A stretch of DNA of 64,000 nt from Carettochelys insculpta (GCF_033958435.1 NC_134138.1:205105298-205169297); one strand, 5' to 3'; positions 21,986-33,872 are shown, numbered from the stretch's first letter. Notes: generated by a model not told the origin, from the sequence alone. Made by a program: numbers and translations.

Positions 21986-23350
21986 TCTGGTCCAGCAATA
22001 TCCATGGTCCAGCAGGATCATGGATGTTGCTGGGCTAGAGCGGGTGGCAGACCATGGCCAGCGATGGTGATGCCATGGCTGGTGGCAGGGGACTGCAGAC
22101 AGCAGCAGTGACTCTGAGGCTGGCAGTAGTATGGCTGGAATGAGGGCTGGTGGTTGGGTAGGGGGCTGGTGGCAGGGGACCTCTCCTATTACATCAAATC
22201 CCCTATTTCAACACCGATCAGGTCCTGAGGGTGTCAGACCAGGGAGACCCAACCTGTATAAGAAAATTAAACATTTTAAACAAAAATGAAATTTCCCCAC
22301 TGTTTTTCTGAAAATCAGATATTGATGAAAAATTCCAGATCGGTTCTACACAGATGTAAATGACTACACAAGGTGTAGGACAATGGAGAATCAGTCCCAG
22401 AGGAATTAAAATTCCCTGTTGCTTGTTTTGCTAATTTGTGGTCTGAGGAAAGATCATAAATTAGCACTAATAATACTCTTAATGAATCACTTTGTTTTCC
22501 TTACATTCATTGAATAATAACAAACAATAATTGCCTGCTATACCTTTCCATTCTAACAGATAAAACTATTCTGCGGATGTATCATAGAAACTAGCTCACT
22601 TTTCTATGTATCCATTTATTTTCTAATTCCAGCTTCAATTCTCTCTACCCTTTCTGCTTTTTCCCCTTTTCCCCTGCTTTCTTTTCTCTGGCCCTTTGAC
22701 TTAAACATTAAGAGGAAATTTCTCCAATTCATGGGAGACAGTTTAACATTGCCATGTGGGTAAACAATTATTTTGTGGCTAATAGAGCTTACAGGCAGCT
22801 GCCTCAGCTGCAGTAGTTAAACACTTAGACAAGTTAGCACAGTTACCACATGTATTAGATTGATGTGGAAAAACCATTAGGGTATGCTACAAAAATGCCT
22901 AGAAATTTGTGTTAAAGCTGATTCACCATCTTAGAGTTGTCTTAACTGCTAAGTTAACTCAGGTTCCCACTTGAGTATGACACCTCTAATCTGTGCTACT
23001 GAGGAGGGCCAAGATCTTCCCACAGGAACTTGGCTTTTCTCTTGTGGAAACTCTGCGCTTATTGCTGATGAGCCTAAACCTGTATGACACTAATGCTTAT
23101 GGACCTGCTCCAGAGCCATTGATCAAGATAAGGATTCATCTGTCTTCACTGTTCCATGGCTGCATGCAGCCTGTATTAATCTCCTCACCAAGCTGCACTT
23201 GTTGTCTTCTCAGGGCAACAAGTCAGTGCCAAAATACCCTTTGCCTTTTCTTGCGCCCCCTGCTACCTGTTCCTGGAAAAAAATAAAAAAATCAAGACAT
23301 ATTAAAGCTCAGGTCACTCTTCTGGGGTGCATTCATGCATTTTGACTAAG
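21986..23350. other. Unassigned DNA with a pogo-like repeat fragment
   Basis: The sequence 21990-22170 (GGTCCAGCAATATCCATGGTCCAGCAGGATCATGGATGTTGCTGG) resembles the block at 53800-53870, so both belong to one dispersed repeat, probably pogo/Tigger-derived. The rest is A/T-rich and unassigned. Confidence 0.4.
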
Positions 23351-23632
23351 GCTATGTCTATATGAGACATAACACTCGACCGCTGATATGTGATTTTAGC
23401 TATGCCAATTGTGTAGCTAAAATCGACTTATCAGCGGTCAACTGCTGTGGCGGTCCTCACAGAAGAAGGTAGACGGGAGTGTTTCTCCCATTGACCATCC
23501 TTAATCGTTGCCACTTGCAAGGAGTTCCAGGGTTGACTTTGACCCTGGAAAGCACCATTTCGCTCATGTGCGAAAGAAAACCATGAAAGATCAGCCCTGA
23601 CTGGGTTGATTGTCTGTGGCAGTGTGGCAATG
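23351..23632. mobile_element. Harbinger-like MITE
   Basis: It starts GGCTATGTCTATATGAGAC after CTAA and ends near GTGTGGCAATGGGC before TTAG. Internal blocks AGCTAAAATCGAC, CAGCGGTCAACTG and TTGCAAGGAGTTCCAGGGTT match the MITE halves at 55000-55212 and 56688-56972. Confidence 0.65.
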
Positions 23633-25949
23633 GGCTTAGTGAAACAAGGTCATGTACAGCAATCGATGTGCCATGCCATAAACAACTGGCTTAATGAAAT
23701 GGCATTCTAAGACCATTTTGGCATGTGTTTAGAAAAACAGTTTCTCTGACGATACACTGGGAAAGAATTCTGAGAGCAGCTCAGTTTAGAGAAGTAATAA
23801 GAATCATGAGATGTGCCCCCAGATGGCGTATTGCTTCATGCTCCTGAGAGCAGCACCAGTTTGAACGCTGTCAGTGTGGCTTTGAAGAGTGGCTTATGCA
23901 AGCCAGACCAACTCAAGGGATCACACTTGTGCATCAGTCACTCAGGTGAGTTGTGCAGTGAAACCTAAGTTTTACAAACAGGCCCTTGTGCCTTTTTTCC
24001 CCACACAGGGTAAGCTTTTGTTGGTATGTTTTACACACACCTCAGCATTATTGAATTATAATTTATTTAAACAGACTTCCCAGTTTCTCTCTTCTGTAAA
24101 GATCCCACCCACCAAATAGCTTGACATCCTGATGGCTGAAATAATTCTGTATTCTGAAATGAAGCATGTGATGCAAATAGGTTATTGTATGACATTACAA
24201 TATTACCTAACAATGCACTGAGCTGGCACATTATGTGCATACCTATCAGCACAGAGTCTATCTTTATAATTGTGATGGCTTAGAGGTTGACAGGATTGGT
24301 TTCACTCAGTTTTAGTACCAATTGAATTAACCAGTTTAACTTTGTGTAGTCCTGTAGTCTCCAGGAATTAAAGGTTAATGTTAAATTAAAAAATTGTCAT
24401 GTGATGAAACCTCCGGGAATAAATCCAACCCTTGTTTCAGCTAGCCTGGCCAGCTCTGTTACCCTAAATTGCTATTTTTATAATCTGTACTTAAAAGATT
24501 TCATGTAATATATCAATGGAAAATGAGTAACTTATTGATCACTAATATTATAGTGTGATGTATGCACTGTAAACCCACATAAGATTATACAGATGTGCTA
24601 GAATTGCAGCTAAATTGCGTTTAAACCAGCCATGTCAGGGGGAGTCAATAAAGTTTTTTGTCCAGACAAAGGAATGCGTCTCTCATGTTAACAGAGCAAA
24701 GTGTGACCAGAGACACAGCAAAGCACATTTCAGGCAAACAAAATCACAAGGCGTGCAAGTGAAGGAAGAATTGATCATTTAACAATCTCAGCGTGGAGAT
24801 GGAGATTACAACCTTAGGATGACTTTCTGCTGCTTGTGACAGGGTCAGTGAACTTTGAGAGAGAGAGACTTTTTGAAGACTTACTGGTCTATAAAAAGAA
24901 GGATGAGAACCCCTAAGTTTTCCTTTACCTGAGGCGGCATTTCCCAGTTTTACTTGGCCACAGGACCCTTTTAAACTCAAAAGAATTTTGTTGAACCCCA
25001 TTCCCAGGCTCTACCACCCTTGGCTCCCAAACCTGACCCCCATCTCTAGGCTTACCTGCTTCAGCCTCCAAATCTGCCCACCTATCCTCAGCTTTACCCC
25101 CCACCCTGGAAACCCTCCCCTCATCACCAGGCTTAACCCCTCTCAGACCCAAACCCAACCCCATGCCCCCAGGCTGACCCCCTTTCAGCCCCAAACATGC
25201 CCCCCCCGGCCCTCCGATTAACCTGCCTCAGCCCCAAACCAGCCTCCAGGACTAACCCATTTGTGGTGCTGGCTGGGGAGCCTATGCCAGACAGCCATGT
25301 AGGTCCAGTGGAAGGAAGGCTGTTGTGGAGGTGTGCTGCTGGCAGGGGTGTGCCGAGCCATGCCTGCCTGAGGGGTGTGGCTGCTTGGGTAGGCGGGTGA
25401 GCAAGGGGCTTTCTGCTGCTCGCTGCCTTGCTGCCACTGAAATAATGGAACTTAATTCAGTTGGTTTAATGGCCAGATACCTACTGCCGCCCTGCTGACC
25501 ATTAAACCAATTCAGTTTAGTTCTGCTGTCTCAGCGGTGGCAGGGCAGGGAGACACAGATGAGCCAGCTGTTGTACAGGAATTTTCTCACAGAATGATTG
25601 AATTGATTAGCTCCAGTCATGATAACAACCTGCCTGCCTCTTGAAAGGAGCAGCAAACGTAATATCTGCTATGAATGTGCAAGAAGGGGGCTGTGTGTTA
25701 CAGAGAGGCACCTCTCAGGATCTTGGGGACAGGAGTTCACTGATGGTTCCCCACTAGGCAGGGTTTGGGCAGGGAGAGCCTGAGGAGTTTGCTAGCGAGT
25801 TAGACCATCTATTTTATGTGTCAGGGAGTTAAATGTATCAGGAACAAAACTCCCCTTTCCTGGCACTGAGAGGGTAGCAGAGTGTCTCACAGCTGGAGGA
25901 ATCCCAGCAGCTTGCCACCATCACTGTTGATCATTTAGGCCAGATTAAT
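23633..25949. other. Unassigned DNA with a C-rich transposon-like tract
   Basis: No gene was recognised. At 24940-25260 a C-rich tract of CCCCAAACC/CTGACCCC units resembles the interior of hAT elements (compare 44640-44790 and 52560-52830). No flanking ends were secure. Confidence 0.35.
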
Positions 25950-26040
25950 TGGTCAAGGTCTCACAGCAGCATAGTCACTAATGTAACCCCTAGCACTTCT
26001 GCACCAGTCCTGTGCTTTAACCACTAGCTCACCTCTCCTC
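25950..26040. repeat. Possible MIR/CORE-SINE remnant
   Basis: AAGGTCTCACAGCAGCATAG..CTGCACCAGTCCTGTGCTTTAACCACTAGCTCACC has the 3' block order of a MIR SINE (AGGTCACACAGC..CCTGTGCTCTTAACCACTA). Only the right part is recognisable. Confidence 0.45.
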
Positions 26041-26970
26041 AGGTCCAGCAGTTAAAGAGCAGAACATGCACTCAGTCAGATGTATTTTGAATTTTCCAGT
26101 CTGAAATCTGGTTTGGATGGTTCAGTCCTCTTTAGAATTTGATGAGTCACTTCACGTTATAAAATCGTGAAATCAACAGCTGATCTTAATAAATTGTGAC
26201 AAAGAGCCTGGGCATGGAGAGGCCCCACACTTTGGAGCCTAGCGCTTCAGAGGCTGCAGACCTATCTATTTGTTTGGCTGGAGGGCTGGGAAATACCAGG
26301 ATTGTGAGGGTTAAACAGTCAGTTAAAGCCTGTGTGATTTCATTCCGAGTGTATGTTTTCATAGTCCATGAAACCATAGCTTAATATTTATTGTCTCTGA
26401 ACTGAACAAATGACTTTCAAAAAGCCAATAGATTTTTATGAGTACCAAATGCAGTCATGGTACACGTAACCAGGGCAGACCTTAAAGCTGTGTGTAGGCT
26501 GCATAGGTGCTAGGGCAGCAACAACAGAGACTCTGCCACAACGGAACTCTAGCTCCCCCTCCCTTGTGCTATGAAGATTTCTAAACAGGGTACCACTGAG
26601 TGGAAGACACCATACAAAGCCAGTGAACATGTGTTTCATAGACCCGTTGGACTAGAATTACCTTTAGATGAGGGAGCATCCACTACAGCATATGCTTTAC
26701 TTCATGCTGTGTCTATTATTATACCACAGCCCTGCCAACAAGCATGTACATGCTTAACTCTACTACTGTGAATAATCTCAATGAAAACAGAGCGACTACT
26801 CATGATAAAATGCTGAGCGTATACCTAAGTGTTTGCAGAATGAGTGACTGCAGCCTGGCTGCTGTGCTCTTTAGGACTGAGAATTCTGTCCCTTAGCTCC
26901 AAAATGATTTTTTGTGGACTATATCTATTTTATGCAGACTCTGTTCCATTTACTAAGTTTTGTGCCGTAA
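26041..26970. other. Unassigned non-coding DNA
   Basis: No gene was recognised up to the Harbinger terminus. Confidence 0.35.
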
Positions 26971-27371
26971 TAGGTGCGTCTACACTAGAACGCAATGTCG
27001 AAGTGGCAAGCCCAACTTCAAAATAGCACGCGCTGCGTCTACACACGGCACATGCTACTTCGAAGTTGAAATCGAAGATAGACGGTGAGACGTTGAAATC
27101 GCTATTCCTATCAGAAGATGGGAATAGCACCCTACATCGACGTCTAATGTCGACATAGGACGCGTCCTGCTACTTCGAAATAGTGGGGTCTGCCATGGTG
27201 GCAATCAGCTGTTAGGTGGAAACGTGCTGTCCAGCCCCTGCGGGGCTCTATGATCTCTGCACCCAGAGGTTCTTAATGCTGCACGGACCTGGAAACCCCG
27301 TAGCAGGAAGCTGAGACTGTGCAGGCAGCAGCCGTGCCACAAGGCACCCCTGCATGGCCCAGAGGGAGACC

Positions 27372-28359
27372 ATGGCAGCAAGCCAGCCCCACAAGCATCC
27401 CCAGGGCTCCCCATCCCGAGCTATCCCAGGGCTTCCAGGCCTCCAGCCAGTGGAGCAGGAAGCGGGGCCCCTCCTGGACCGACTCTGAGCTTCGTGCCCT
27501 GCTGGGGCTCTGGGGTGAGGAGGAGGTGCTCCACGTAATGGGGAGCAAGCAGCAGAACATGGAAGCATTTGCCAGGCTGCCCGAGGGCCTGGCTGCCCAG
27601 GGTCACCCTGCCCGCACTCCTGACCATGTCAGGAGTAAGATCAAGGAGTTGCGGCAGGGTTACTCCAGGGCCCGGGCCTTGGCCAGCTGGTCTGGGGCTG
27701 CCCCTGCCGCTTGCCCCTATTACTGGGAGTTCAAGGTTATCCTGGGCTCCTGGGACACCTCCTGCCCTCCAGCCACCCTTGACACCATGGCCGAGGAGCC
27801 CCAGCAGGCCTGGGAGCCAGAGTCGGGTCTGGAGTCCAGCCCTGTACCCCCAGGGCCAGAGCCAGGACCCTCCACCCTGGCCATGGAGTGGTCCAGGGAG
27901 GATGGGGAGCTTGTGCTGAACATCCCTTCCTGCAGCTCCAGCTGGGCATCCGCCAGATGGGCCTCCCCTGACCATGGCAGTGGACTGTTGGGTACATACC
28001 CCACAGGGCACACTCCCAGGCGGACATCATGGAGTGGAGGCTCCACTTCGAGGAGCAGGAGGCCGCCTGGCGCTGGGAGGCCTGGTGGGACTTTTATGGC
28101 CATCTTTAACCAGGTGGCCTCCTCCTTCGAGGAACTGGTGGCCCACCTGCCCCGCCCCCCGTTGTCCTCCCTGCTGCCCCATCTGCTGCCCCGCCTGATG
28201 GCCTGCCTTCTGCCTCGCCTGATGTCCCGCCTGCTGCCCCACCCACCAGCTCCGCAGGGCAGGAGCCCACTGGGGCCGACGAACAGGATGAGGACCTGCC
28301 CCAGCTGTACCTCCCCATCCTACTGGCCCCCAGCCAGCCTTGCTGGGGACCCCGGCTGA
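27372..28359 (+). pseudogene. Harbinger Myb/SANT-like gene, copy 2, broken
   Basis: The start homologous to copy 1 is ATG 27372 (MAASQPHKHPQG). A frameshift before about 27460 moves the protein into the frame that carries the Myb/SANT domain (GPSWTDSELRALLGLWGEEEVLHVMGSK..GHPARTPDHVRSKIKELRQGYSRAR..CPYYWEFKVILG). Downstream, the donor-like GG|GTACATACC near 27989 is followed after only some 30 bp by MEWRLHFEEQEAAWRWEAWWDFYGHL in another frame, the counterpart of copy 1 exon 2 (LAWRQEAWGAYMETFN). Most of the intron and the first part of exon 2 have therefore been deleted. The long open frame to 28359 after that point is not the native reading. Non-functional. Confidence 0.8.
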
Positions 28360-28487
28360 GGGAGGGACCAGCCACCCGGACACGGCGGGGGTCACACCCA
28401 TACACCCCCGCCCCAGAATGATGGGCCAATGGCTGGCCTGCCCACGTCTCCCCCATGTATATAGTTGTCCCCCTCCATATATAGTAA

Positions 28488-28650
28488 CAGAGAGGAAGCC
28501 ATGCTAGTCTATACACTATCAAAACAAAAAGCAGTCAAGTAGCACTTTAAAGACTAGCAAAATAGTTTATTAGGTGAGCTTTCGTGGGACAGACCCACTT
28601 CTTCAGATCATAGCCAGACCAGAACAGACTCAATATTTAAGACACAGAGA
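28488..28650 (-). mobile_element. Penelope-like repeat with intact hammerhead-like core
   Basis: On - it reads CTGAAGA (28606-28600), A, GTGGG-TCTGT-CCCAC, GAAA (28583-28580), GCTCACCTAATAAACTATTTTGCTAGTC, then AGTGCTACTTGACTGCTTTTTG and the tail TAGACTAGCATGGCTTCC. The stem is perfectly paired. It lies in Harbinger copy 2 between the two genes. Confidence 0.65.
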
Positions 28651-28805
28651 ACCTCCGTATATGGTTATTATAGTTGTCCCCCCCATATATAGTTATTTTC
28701 CATGATGCTATTTGTTATTAGTTTTATATGCCCAGAGGTGAGGTTTTTGGTTAGTTCAACAATGAAGCAGTTTTATTTTTCAAAAACCCTGTGTCGCATG
28801 TGCTT

Positions 28806-30138
28806 TCAATGGGGGCAGGGTGTGGGTGCTAGGGGTGGTGTGCAGGGGACCCACCAGGGATGGCCTGGGTGGCGCTCACTAGATCCCCTGGTCAAAGTAC
28901 TACCACAAGGCCTCCTGGACCCAGACCCCATCCTGGTGGGCCTGGCGGCTAGGGGCAGCAGCCAGCTGGGGGTAGCCTGTTCCAGCCTCCAGTGCCCGGA
29001 CCTGCATGAAGGCCTCCCCCTTGCTTTCCATTGGTGGATGTTTGGGAGGCCCACGTCTAGGTGGGCCAGGAGGCAACGCCACTGGCTCTTCAGGTGCACG
29101 AAGGCCCACTCGACCACTTGGCGGGTGTGGTTCAGTTGGGTGTTGTAGCGCTCCTGTCTGGCATTGAGGTGGCCCGTGTAGGGGCGCATAAGCCAGGGCT
29201 GGAGGGGGTAGGCCGCATCCGTCATGAGGCAGAGAGGTATGGTGGTATCCCTCTGGGGGATGTAGGTGCCCGCCTCCAGCTGGCAGCATAGTCCTGAAGT
29301 GCAGAACACATGAGCGTCATGGGTACAGCTGGGCCAGCCCACATATGCGTCCTGGAAGTAGCCACAGCTGTCCACCGTGGCCTGCAGGACCACGGAGTGA
29401 TAGCCCTTCCTGTTTATATAGCGCCCACCACTGTGGTCCAGGGCTCGGATGGGGATGTGGGTCCCATCAAGGGCCCCGAAGCAGTTAGGGAATCCCATGG
29501 CGGTGAATCCTGTGAGGGCTGCGTCCAGGTCCCCAACTCATATGACCCTCTGCAGCAGCAGGGCATTGAGCGCATGCACCACCTGCGGGGAGGGGACATG
29601 GATGCCTGTGAGGGTATGCAGAGTGCGCCCCCCACCCGGAACCCCTCCTCAGGCCCCCCTCCCCAGGCCCCCCAACCTCCCTCCTCAGGCCCTACCAAGG
29701 CCCCCCACTCCCCAGTGGGTTCAGGCCCAGGCCTCCTTACCTCCATCATGACAGCCCTGACTGTGGCCTTGCCAATGCCAAACCGCTGACCCACGGAGCT
29801 GTAGCTGTCGGAGTGGCCGGATTCCAAACTGCTATTGCGACCCTCTGCTTGACGGTGAGGGCGCGCTGTATCCAGGTGTCCTGGTGCCTCAAGGCGGGGG
29901 TGAGCTACTGGCAGAGCTCCATCAAGGTCTGCCGGCTCATGTGGAAGTTCTGCAGCCAGTGGCCGTCATCCCATTCCCCCATGACCAGATGCTCCCACCA
30001 CTTGGTGCTGGAGGAGTAGCTCCAGAGGCGGTGGGGCACCTGGCAGGGAGGGAGCAGGAGGGCCCAATGGACCGGGGCATCCCCTTGTGCCCCGGAAGGG
30101 ATCCCCTGCCAGGGGCTGCTGGGCGGCTGCCTGTGCAC
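28806..30138 (-). pseudogene. Harbinger transposase, copy 2, two exons, several lesions
   Basis: The N-terminal part (30000-29905) reads STKWWEHLVMGEWDDGHWLQNFHMSRQTLMELCQ and is then cut by TAG. After a frameshift near 29815 the helix-turn-helix block SDSYSSVGQRFGIGKATVRAVMMEV follows, ending at an ATGGAG|GTAAGG donor (about 29753). A CCCCGCAG acceptor (about 29590) opens exon 2 with VVHALNALLLQRVI, an in-frame TGA, then VGDLDAALTGFTAMGFPNCFGALDGTHIPIRALDHSGGRYINRKGYHSVVLQ. The DDE residues are present (GALDG, MTDAAYPL, QVVEWAFVHLK). A deletion after LLAHLDVGLPNIH removes the IVGACCALHNLVE block found in copy 1 and shifts frame. It also shows the exon structure missing upstream of copy 1. 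Dead gene. Confidence 0.85.
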
Positions 30139-30537
30139 TGTCTAACAGGGCGCCTGCCCTGCAGGAGGCAGTTTGGAGGGCTTCCAGCTGCTGCTGGACA
30201 TCCATGTCTGCGGGCTTGAGATCTGTGAGGCTTGTGTCACCAACGCAGGGCTCGTGCAGCGCAGGCCAAGTGTGTCTGGGAGGGGTCCTTTCAGGGAGTG
30301 GCATGCTGTTGCCCCAGAAGGGCTAGTCTGACCTTTGACCCCATCTGCGGGCTTTCTTGGCCTCTTATTTCGAAGCAGGGTGCTTGCGTGTATGGACGCT
30401 CCACTCTTCCTTCCACATTCCCCGTTGCCATTTGACGTTGACCATCGATGGCATCAGCCCCAAAGGATGTGTGGATGATAGGTGTTGAAGTAGCCTATTT
30501 TGATGTTGTTATTTCGAAATAGCCTTCTTTGACTAAG

Positions 30538-31246
30538 GCTGCGTCTACACGTGCACGCTACTTCGAAGTAGCGGCAGTAACTTCGAAATAGCGCCCGTCA
30601 CGTCTACACGTGTTGGGCGCTATTTCGAAGTTGAAATCGACGTTAGGCGGCGAGATGTCGAAGTCGCTAACCCCATGAGCGGATGGGAATAGCGCCCTAC
30701 TTCGATGTTCAACATCGAAGTAGGGACGTGTAGACGATCCGCGTCCCGCAACATCGAAATAGCGGGGTCCTCCATGGCGGCCATCAGCTGGGGGGTTGAG
30801 AGATACTCTCTCTCCAGCCCTTGCGGGGCTCTGTGGTCACCGTGGGCAGCAGCCCTTAGCCCAGGGCTTCTGGCTGCTGCTGCTGCAGCTGGGGGTCCGT
30901 GCTGCATATACAGGGTCTGCAACTAGTTGTTGGCTCTGTGTATCTTGCACTGTTTAATGAAAATGTGTCTGGGAGGGGCCCTTTAAGGGAGCGACTTGCT
31001 GTTGAGTCCGCCCCGTGACCCTGTCTGCAGCTGTGCCTGGCTCCCTTATTTCGATGTGTGCTACTTTGGCGTGTAGACGTTCCCTCGCTGTGCCTATTTC
31101 GATGTTGGGCTGAGCAACGTTGAAGTTGAACATCGACGTTGCCAGCCCTGGAGGACGTGTAGACGTTATTCATCGAAATAGCCTATTTCGATGTCGCAAC
31201 ATCGAAATAAGCTATTTCGAAGTTGGGTGCACGTGTAGACGTAGCC
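30538..31246. mobile_element. Harbinger deletion derivative (non-autonomous) nested in copy 2
   Basis: It runs from GGCTGCGTCTACACGTGCACG to the inverse CGTGCACGTGTAGACGTAGCC-type end (ends GTGCACGTGTAGACGTAGCC). The left half (30538-about 30850) matches the Myb-side terminus of copy 1 (3604-3310 inverted). The right half (about 30960-31246) matches the transposase-side end of copy 2 (GTGTCTGGGAGGGG-CCTTT-AGGGAG block at 30271 and 30967). Both genes have been lost by internal deletion. The flanks are CTAA and TTAG. Confidence 0.8.
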
Positions 31247-31299
31247 TTAGTGTCCTAGTGTAGATGTAGCCAATATTTGTACTACAGTAACACTGTTGA

Positions 31300-31919
31300 G
31301 CGCTGGATTCCTTGCTGAAGGAGGAATAGTCTTTCGTGGGGACACTGAAGTGCATGGCTGCCCTAACAATGGAAACTACCTTGGTTGTGTTAAACTTCTA
31401 GCTGAATTTGATCCATTTCTCTTGGAACACATGCAATGACATGGCAATCCAAGAAGAGGGAATGTTTCTTATTATCTGTCAACCATATGCAATGAATTTA
31501 TTTATATGTTGGGATGTAAAGTTATGGTGCAGATAATATCTGAAATCAAGAAGGCAAGGTATTATGGAATCAGTATTGATTCATCCTCTGATATTAGTCA
31601 CAGTGATCAGCTTACAGTGGTGGTTCATTATGTACAAAATAATGGGAATGTGGTTGAGTGACTTCTTCAGTTCATTCCCATGGCAGGATATTGTCAAATT
31701 TCATGGCACTCATTTTGCAAGCTTCATGTCACAGTCATATAACACCAGCAATGTGGCTGGCATTTATTCATGGATTCAAGATAGCCATACTGTTAACATC
31801 ATAAAACCTGAATGGGTTAGATGTGCTCCCTATAGTCTGAATTTGGTTGAATCATCTGCTGTTGAGTTTTGCCCTGAAGCAGTCAGGTTTTTGGGGATTT
31901 TGCAGTCACTCTTACATTC
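31300..31919 (+). pseudogene. hAT transposase (ZMYM/DUF4371 type), dead, 5' part
   Basis: Conceptual frames give FRGDTEVHGCPNNGNYLGCVKLLAEFDPFLLEHMQ-stop-HGNPRRGN..LSTICNEFIYMLGCKVMVQIISEIKKARYYGISIDSSSDISHSDQLTVVVHYVQNNGNVVE-stop-LLQFIPM. In another frame follow YNTSNVAGIYSWIQDS..CAPYSLNLVESSAVEFCPEAVRF. These blocks match the order in hAT proteins of the ZMYM1/TTF-type zinc-finger family (FRG..NGNYLG..DST..SHVDQ..YDNASNMAGKY..AHSLNLVG). At least three stops or frameshifts occur. It continues after the repeat at 31928-32161. Confidence 0.75.
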
Positions 31920-31927
31920 TTATCAGC

Positions 31928-32161
31928 GGGGGAGCCGAGTTAGTCTGTATCTTCAAAACAACAAAAAGTCCTGTGGCACCTTATAGACTGACGGATATTT
32001 TGGCGCATAAGCTTTTGTGGGCAAAGACTTGCTTCATCAAATGCATGAGTGCAGGGTTCAGAGGAGGGTCCAAATTTACAGGCTCATGAAAAGGAGGGTG
32101 TCCCAATCAAGAGGAGAGCCAGAGCAGGCAAGGTCAGTTCAGTCACGGAAGACGTGGTCCA
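31928..32161 (-). mobile_element. Penelope-like repeat inside the dead hAT gene
   Basis: The minus strand carries TTGATGAAGCAAG-TCTTTG-CCCACAAAAGC, TTATGCGCC, GTCAGTCTATAAGGTGCCACAGGACTTTTTGTTG and the tail ACAGACTAACTCGGCTCC. TTATCAGC flanks both sides (31920-31927 and 32162-32169), an 8-bp target duplication. The core is degenerate (C to T at the first base, GAAA to AAAA, stem broken). Confidence 0.7.
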
Positions 32162-32169
32162 TTATCAGC

Positions 32170-32741
32170 AGCTAATGTGGAGTTTAAATTCTTATCAACT
32201 TTACTCCAGAGATTATGTAAATTAGTAAACAACATGAAGCAAAATACCTGTGTTGTATGAAGTGAATCACAAAGGTGGTGAGCACGGAGTGACGCCACAA
32301 GAGCAGTTTATATGAACTATTCTGAAATTCGTTAGACTTTGATGTACATAGCTGAAAGTGATTGACAACCACCAGCAACTGTCTGTGAGGCAAATAGGAA
32401 GCTGGATCAGTTTGAGACAGCTTTGATGTGTGTCATTTAAAATGATTTACTACAAAAGACTAATGAATAAAGCTCAGCAGGATCCTGCCATTGAGTTGTG
32501 CACTATCTTGAATTTATGATGGTCTTTTAGTACACTTTCGTGATACCTGCGATAAATTTCTTGTATTTGAGGCAACTGCAAAACATCTCATACCATCTAA
32601 TTATAATGAGACCACACGATGACTGAGCAACCAATTTTTGATGACATTTATATGGATAATACTGTCTGAGATTTGAGTGCCAGAAACAAATTTCTCACAC
32701 AGTGCTTCTTCTATCCTATCATGGATAAACTTATTGTTGAA
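32170..32741 (+). pseudogene. hAT transposase, dead, 3' part
   Basis: This continues the 31300 pseudogene. Fragments read LETALMCVILNDLLQKTNE and DKFLVFEATAKHLIPSNYNETTR, then MDKLIVE at the CR1 junction. The order matches the middle and C-terminal part of ZMYM/DUF4371 hAT proteins (DKFxxxEAxAKxLxPxxYxxTTRRKR..PIIDKLxVEL). It is full of stops. The CR1 at 32742 interrupts it, and MSSMCLIE-stop-KVQFLCG (33876-33926) resumes it. Confidence 0.65.
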
Positions 32742-33872
32742 TCATAGAATCATAGAACACTAGGACTGGAAGGGACCTTGAGAGGCCATCAAGTCCAGCC
32801 CTCTGCCCCAATGGCAGGACCAAGTACTATCTAAACCATCCCTGATAGACATCTATCTAACCTGTTCTTAAATATCTCCAGTGATGGAGATTCCACAACC
32901 TCCCTTGGCAATTTATTCCAGTGTTTGACCGCCCTGACAGTTAGGAACTTTTTCCTAATGTCTAACCTAAACCTCCCTTGCTACAGTTTAAGCCCGTTGC
33001 CTCTTGTTCTATTCTCGGAGGCCAAGAAGAACAAGTTTTCTCCTTCCTCCTTATGACTCCCTTTCAGATACCTGAAAACCGCTATCATGTCTCCCCTCAA
33101 TCTTCTCTTTTCCAAACTAAACAAGCCCAATTCTTTCAACCTTTTTTCATAGGTTACATTCTCTAGACCTTTAATCATTCTTGTCGCTCTTTTCTAGACC
33201 CTCTCTAGTTTCTCCACATCTTTTTTGAACTGCGGTGCCCAGAACTGGACACAATACTCCAAGTGAGGCCTAACCAGCGCAGAGTAGAGTGGAAGAGTGA
33301 CTTCTCGTGCTTGTTTGCAACACACCTGTTAATGCATCCCAGAATCATGTTTGCTTTTTTTGCAACAGCATCACACTGCTGGCTCATATTTAGCTTGTGC
33401 TCCACTATAATCCCTAGATCCCTTTCTGCTGTAGTCGTTCCTAGACAGTCTCTCCCCATTCTGTATGTGTGAAACTGATTGTTCCTTCCCAAGTGGAGCA
33501 CTTTGCATTTGTCCTTAGTAAACTTCATCCTGTTTACCTCAGACCATTTCTCCAATTTATCCAGATCATTTTGAATTATGACCCTATCCTCCAAAGCAGT
33601 TGCAACCCCTCCCAACTTGGTATCATCTGCAAACTTATTAAGCGTACTTTCTATGCAAATATCTAAATCATTGATGAAGACATTGACCAGAACCGGTCCT
33701 AACACAGACCCCTGCGGAACCCCACTTGTTATACTTTTCCAGCAGGATTGAGAACCATTAAGAACTACTCTCTGGGTACGGTTATCCAGCCAGTTATGCA
33801 CCCACCTTATAGTAGCCTCATCTAAATTGTATTTGCCTAGTTTTTTGATAAGAATATCGTGAGAGACCGTAT
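32742..33872 (-). pseudogene. CR1 LINE, 5'-truncated, with intact FADD motif
   Basis: The RT C-terminal half lies on -. 33801-33205 reads [105 protein letters not shown]. 33178-32981 reads [36 protein letters not shown], ended by a TAG before QGRFRL. It ends at 32742 in the CR1 8-mer. The left border abuts hAT coding sequence (MDKLIVE) and the right border falls in gaccgtat|gatgagcagc. Confidence 0.9.

Larger units (their letters stand above)
26971..31271. mobile_element. Harbinger copy 2, about 4.3 kb, decayed, with nested insertions
   Basis: The left end is TAGGTGCGTCTACACTAG and the right end CTAGTGTAGATGTAGCC, which are inverse-related. The gene order is Myb on + (27372-28359) then transposase on - (30138-28806), the mirror image of copy 1. 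The left subterminal region again carries TTCGAA motifs (27058-27180). It is interrupted by a Penelope-like repeat (28488-28650) and by a deletion derivative of its own family (30538-31246), which leaves only about 22 bp of copy 2 beyond it. Confidence 0.75.

Noticed and set aside
27421..28401. Long minus-strand open frames antisense to the Harbinger Myb gene
   Set aside because: They are shadows of a G/C-rich coding strand without any recognisable domain.
28106..28522. Minus-strand 138-codon frame with G/A-rich repeats
   Set aside because: It results from the CTGCTGCCCC-type simple repeats in the decayed Myb exon, which occur on the opposite strand.
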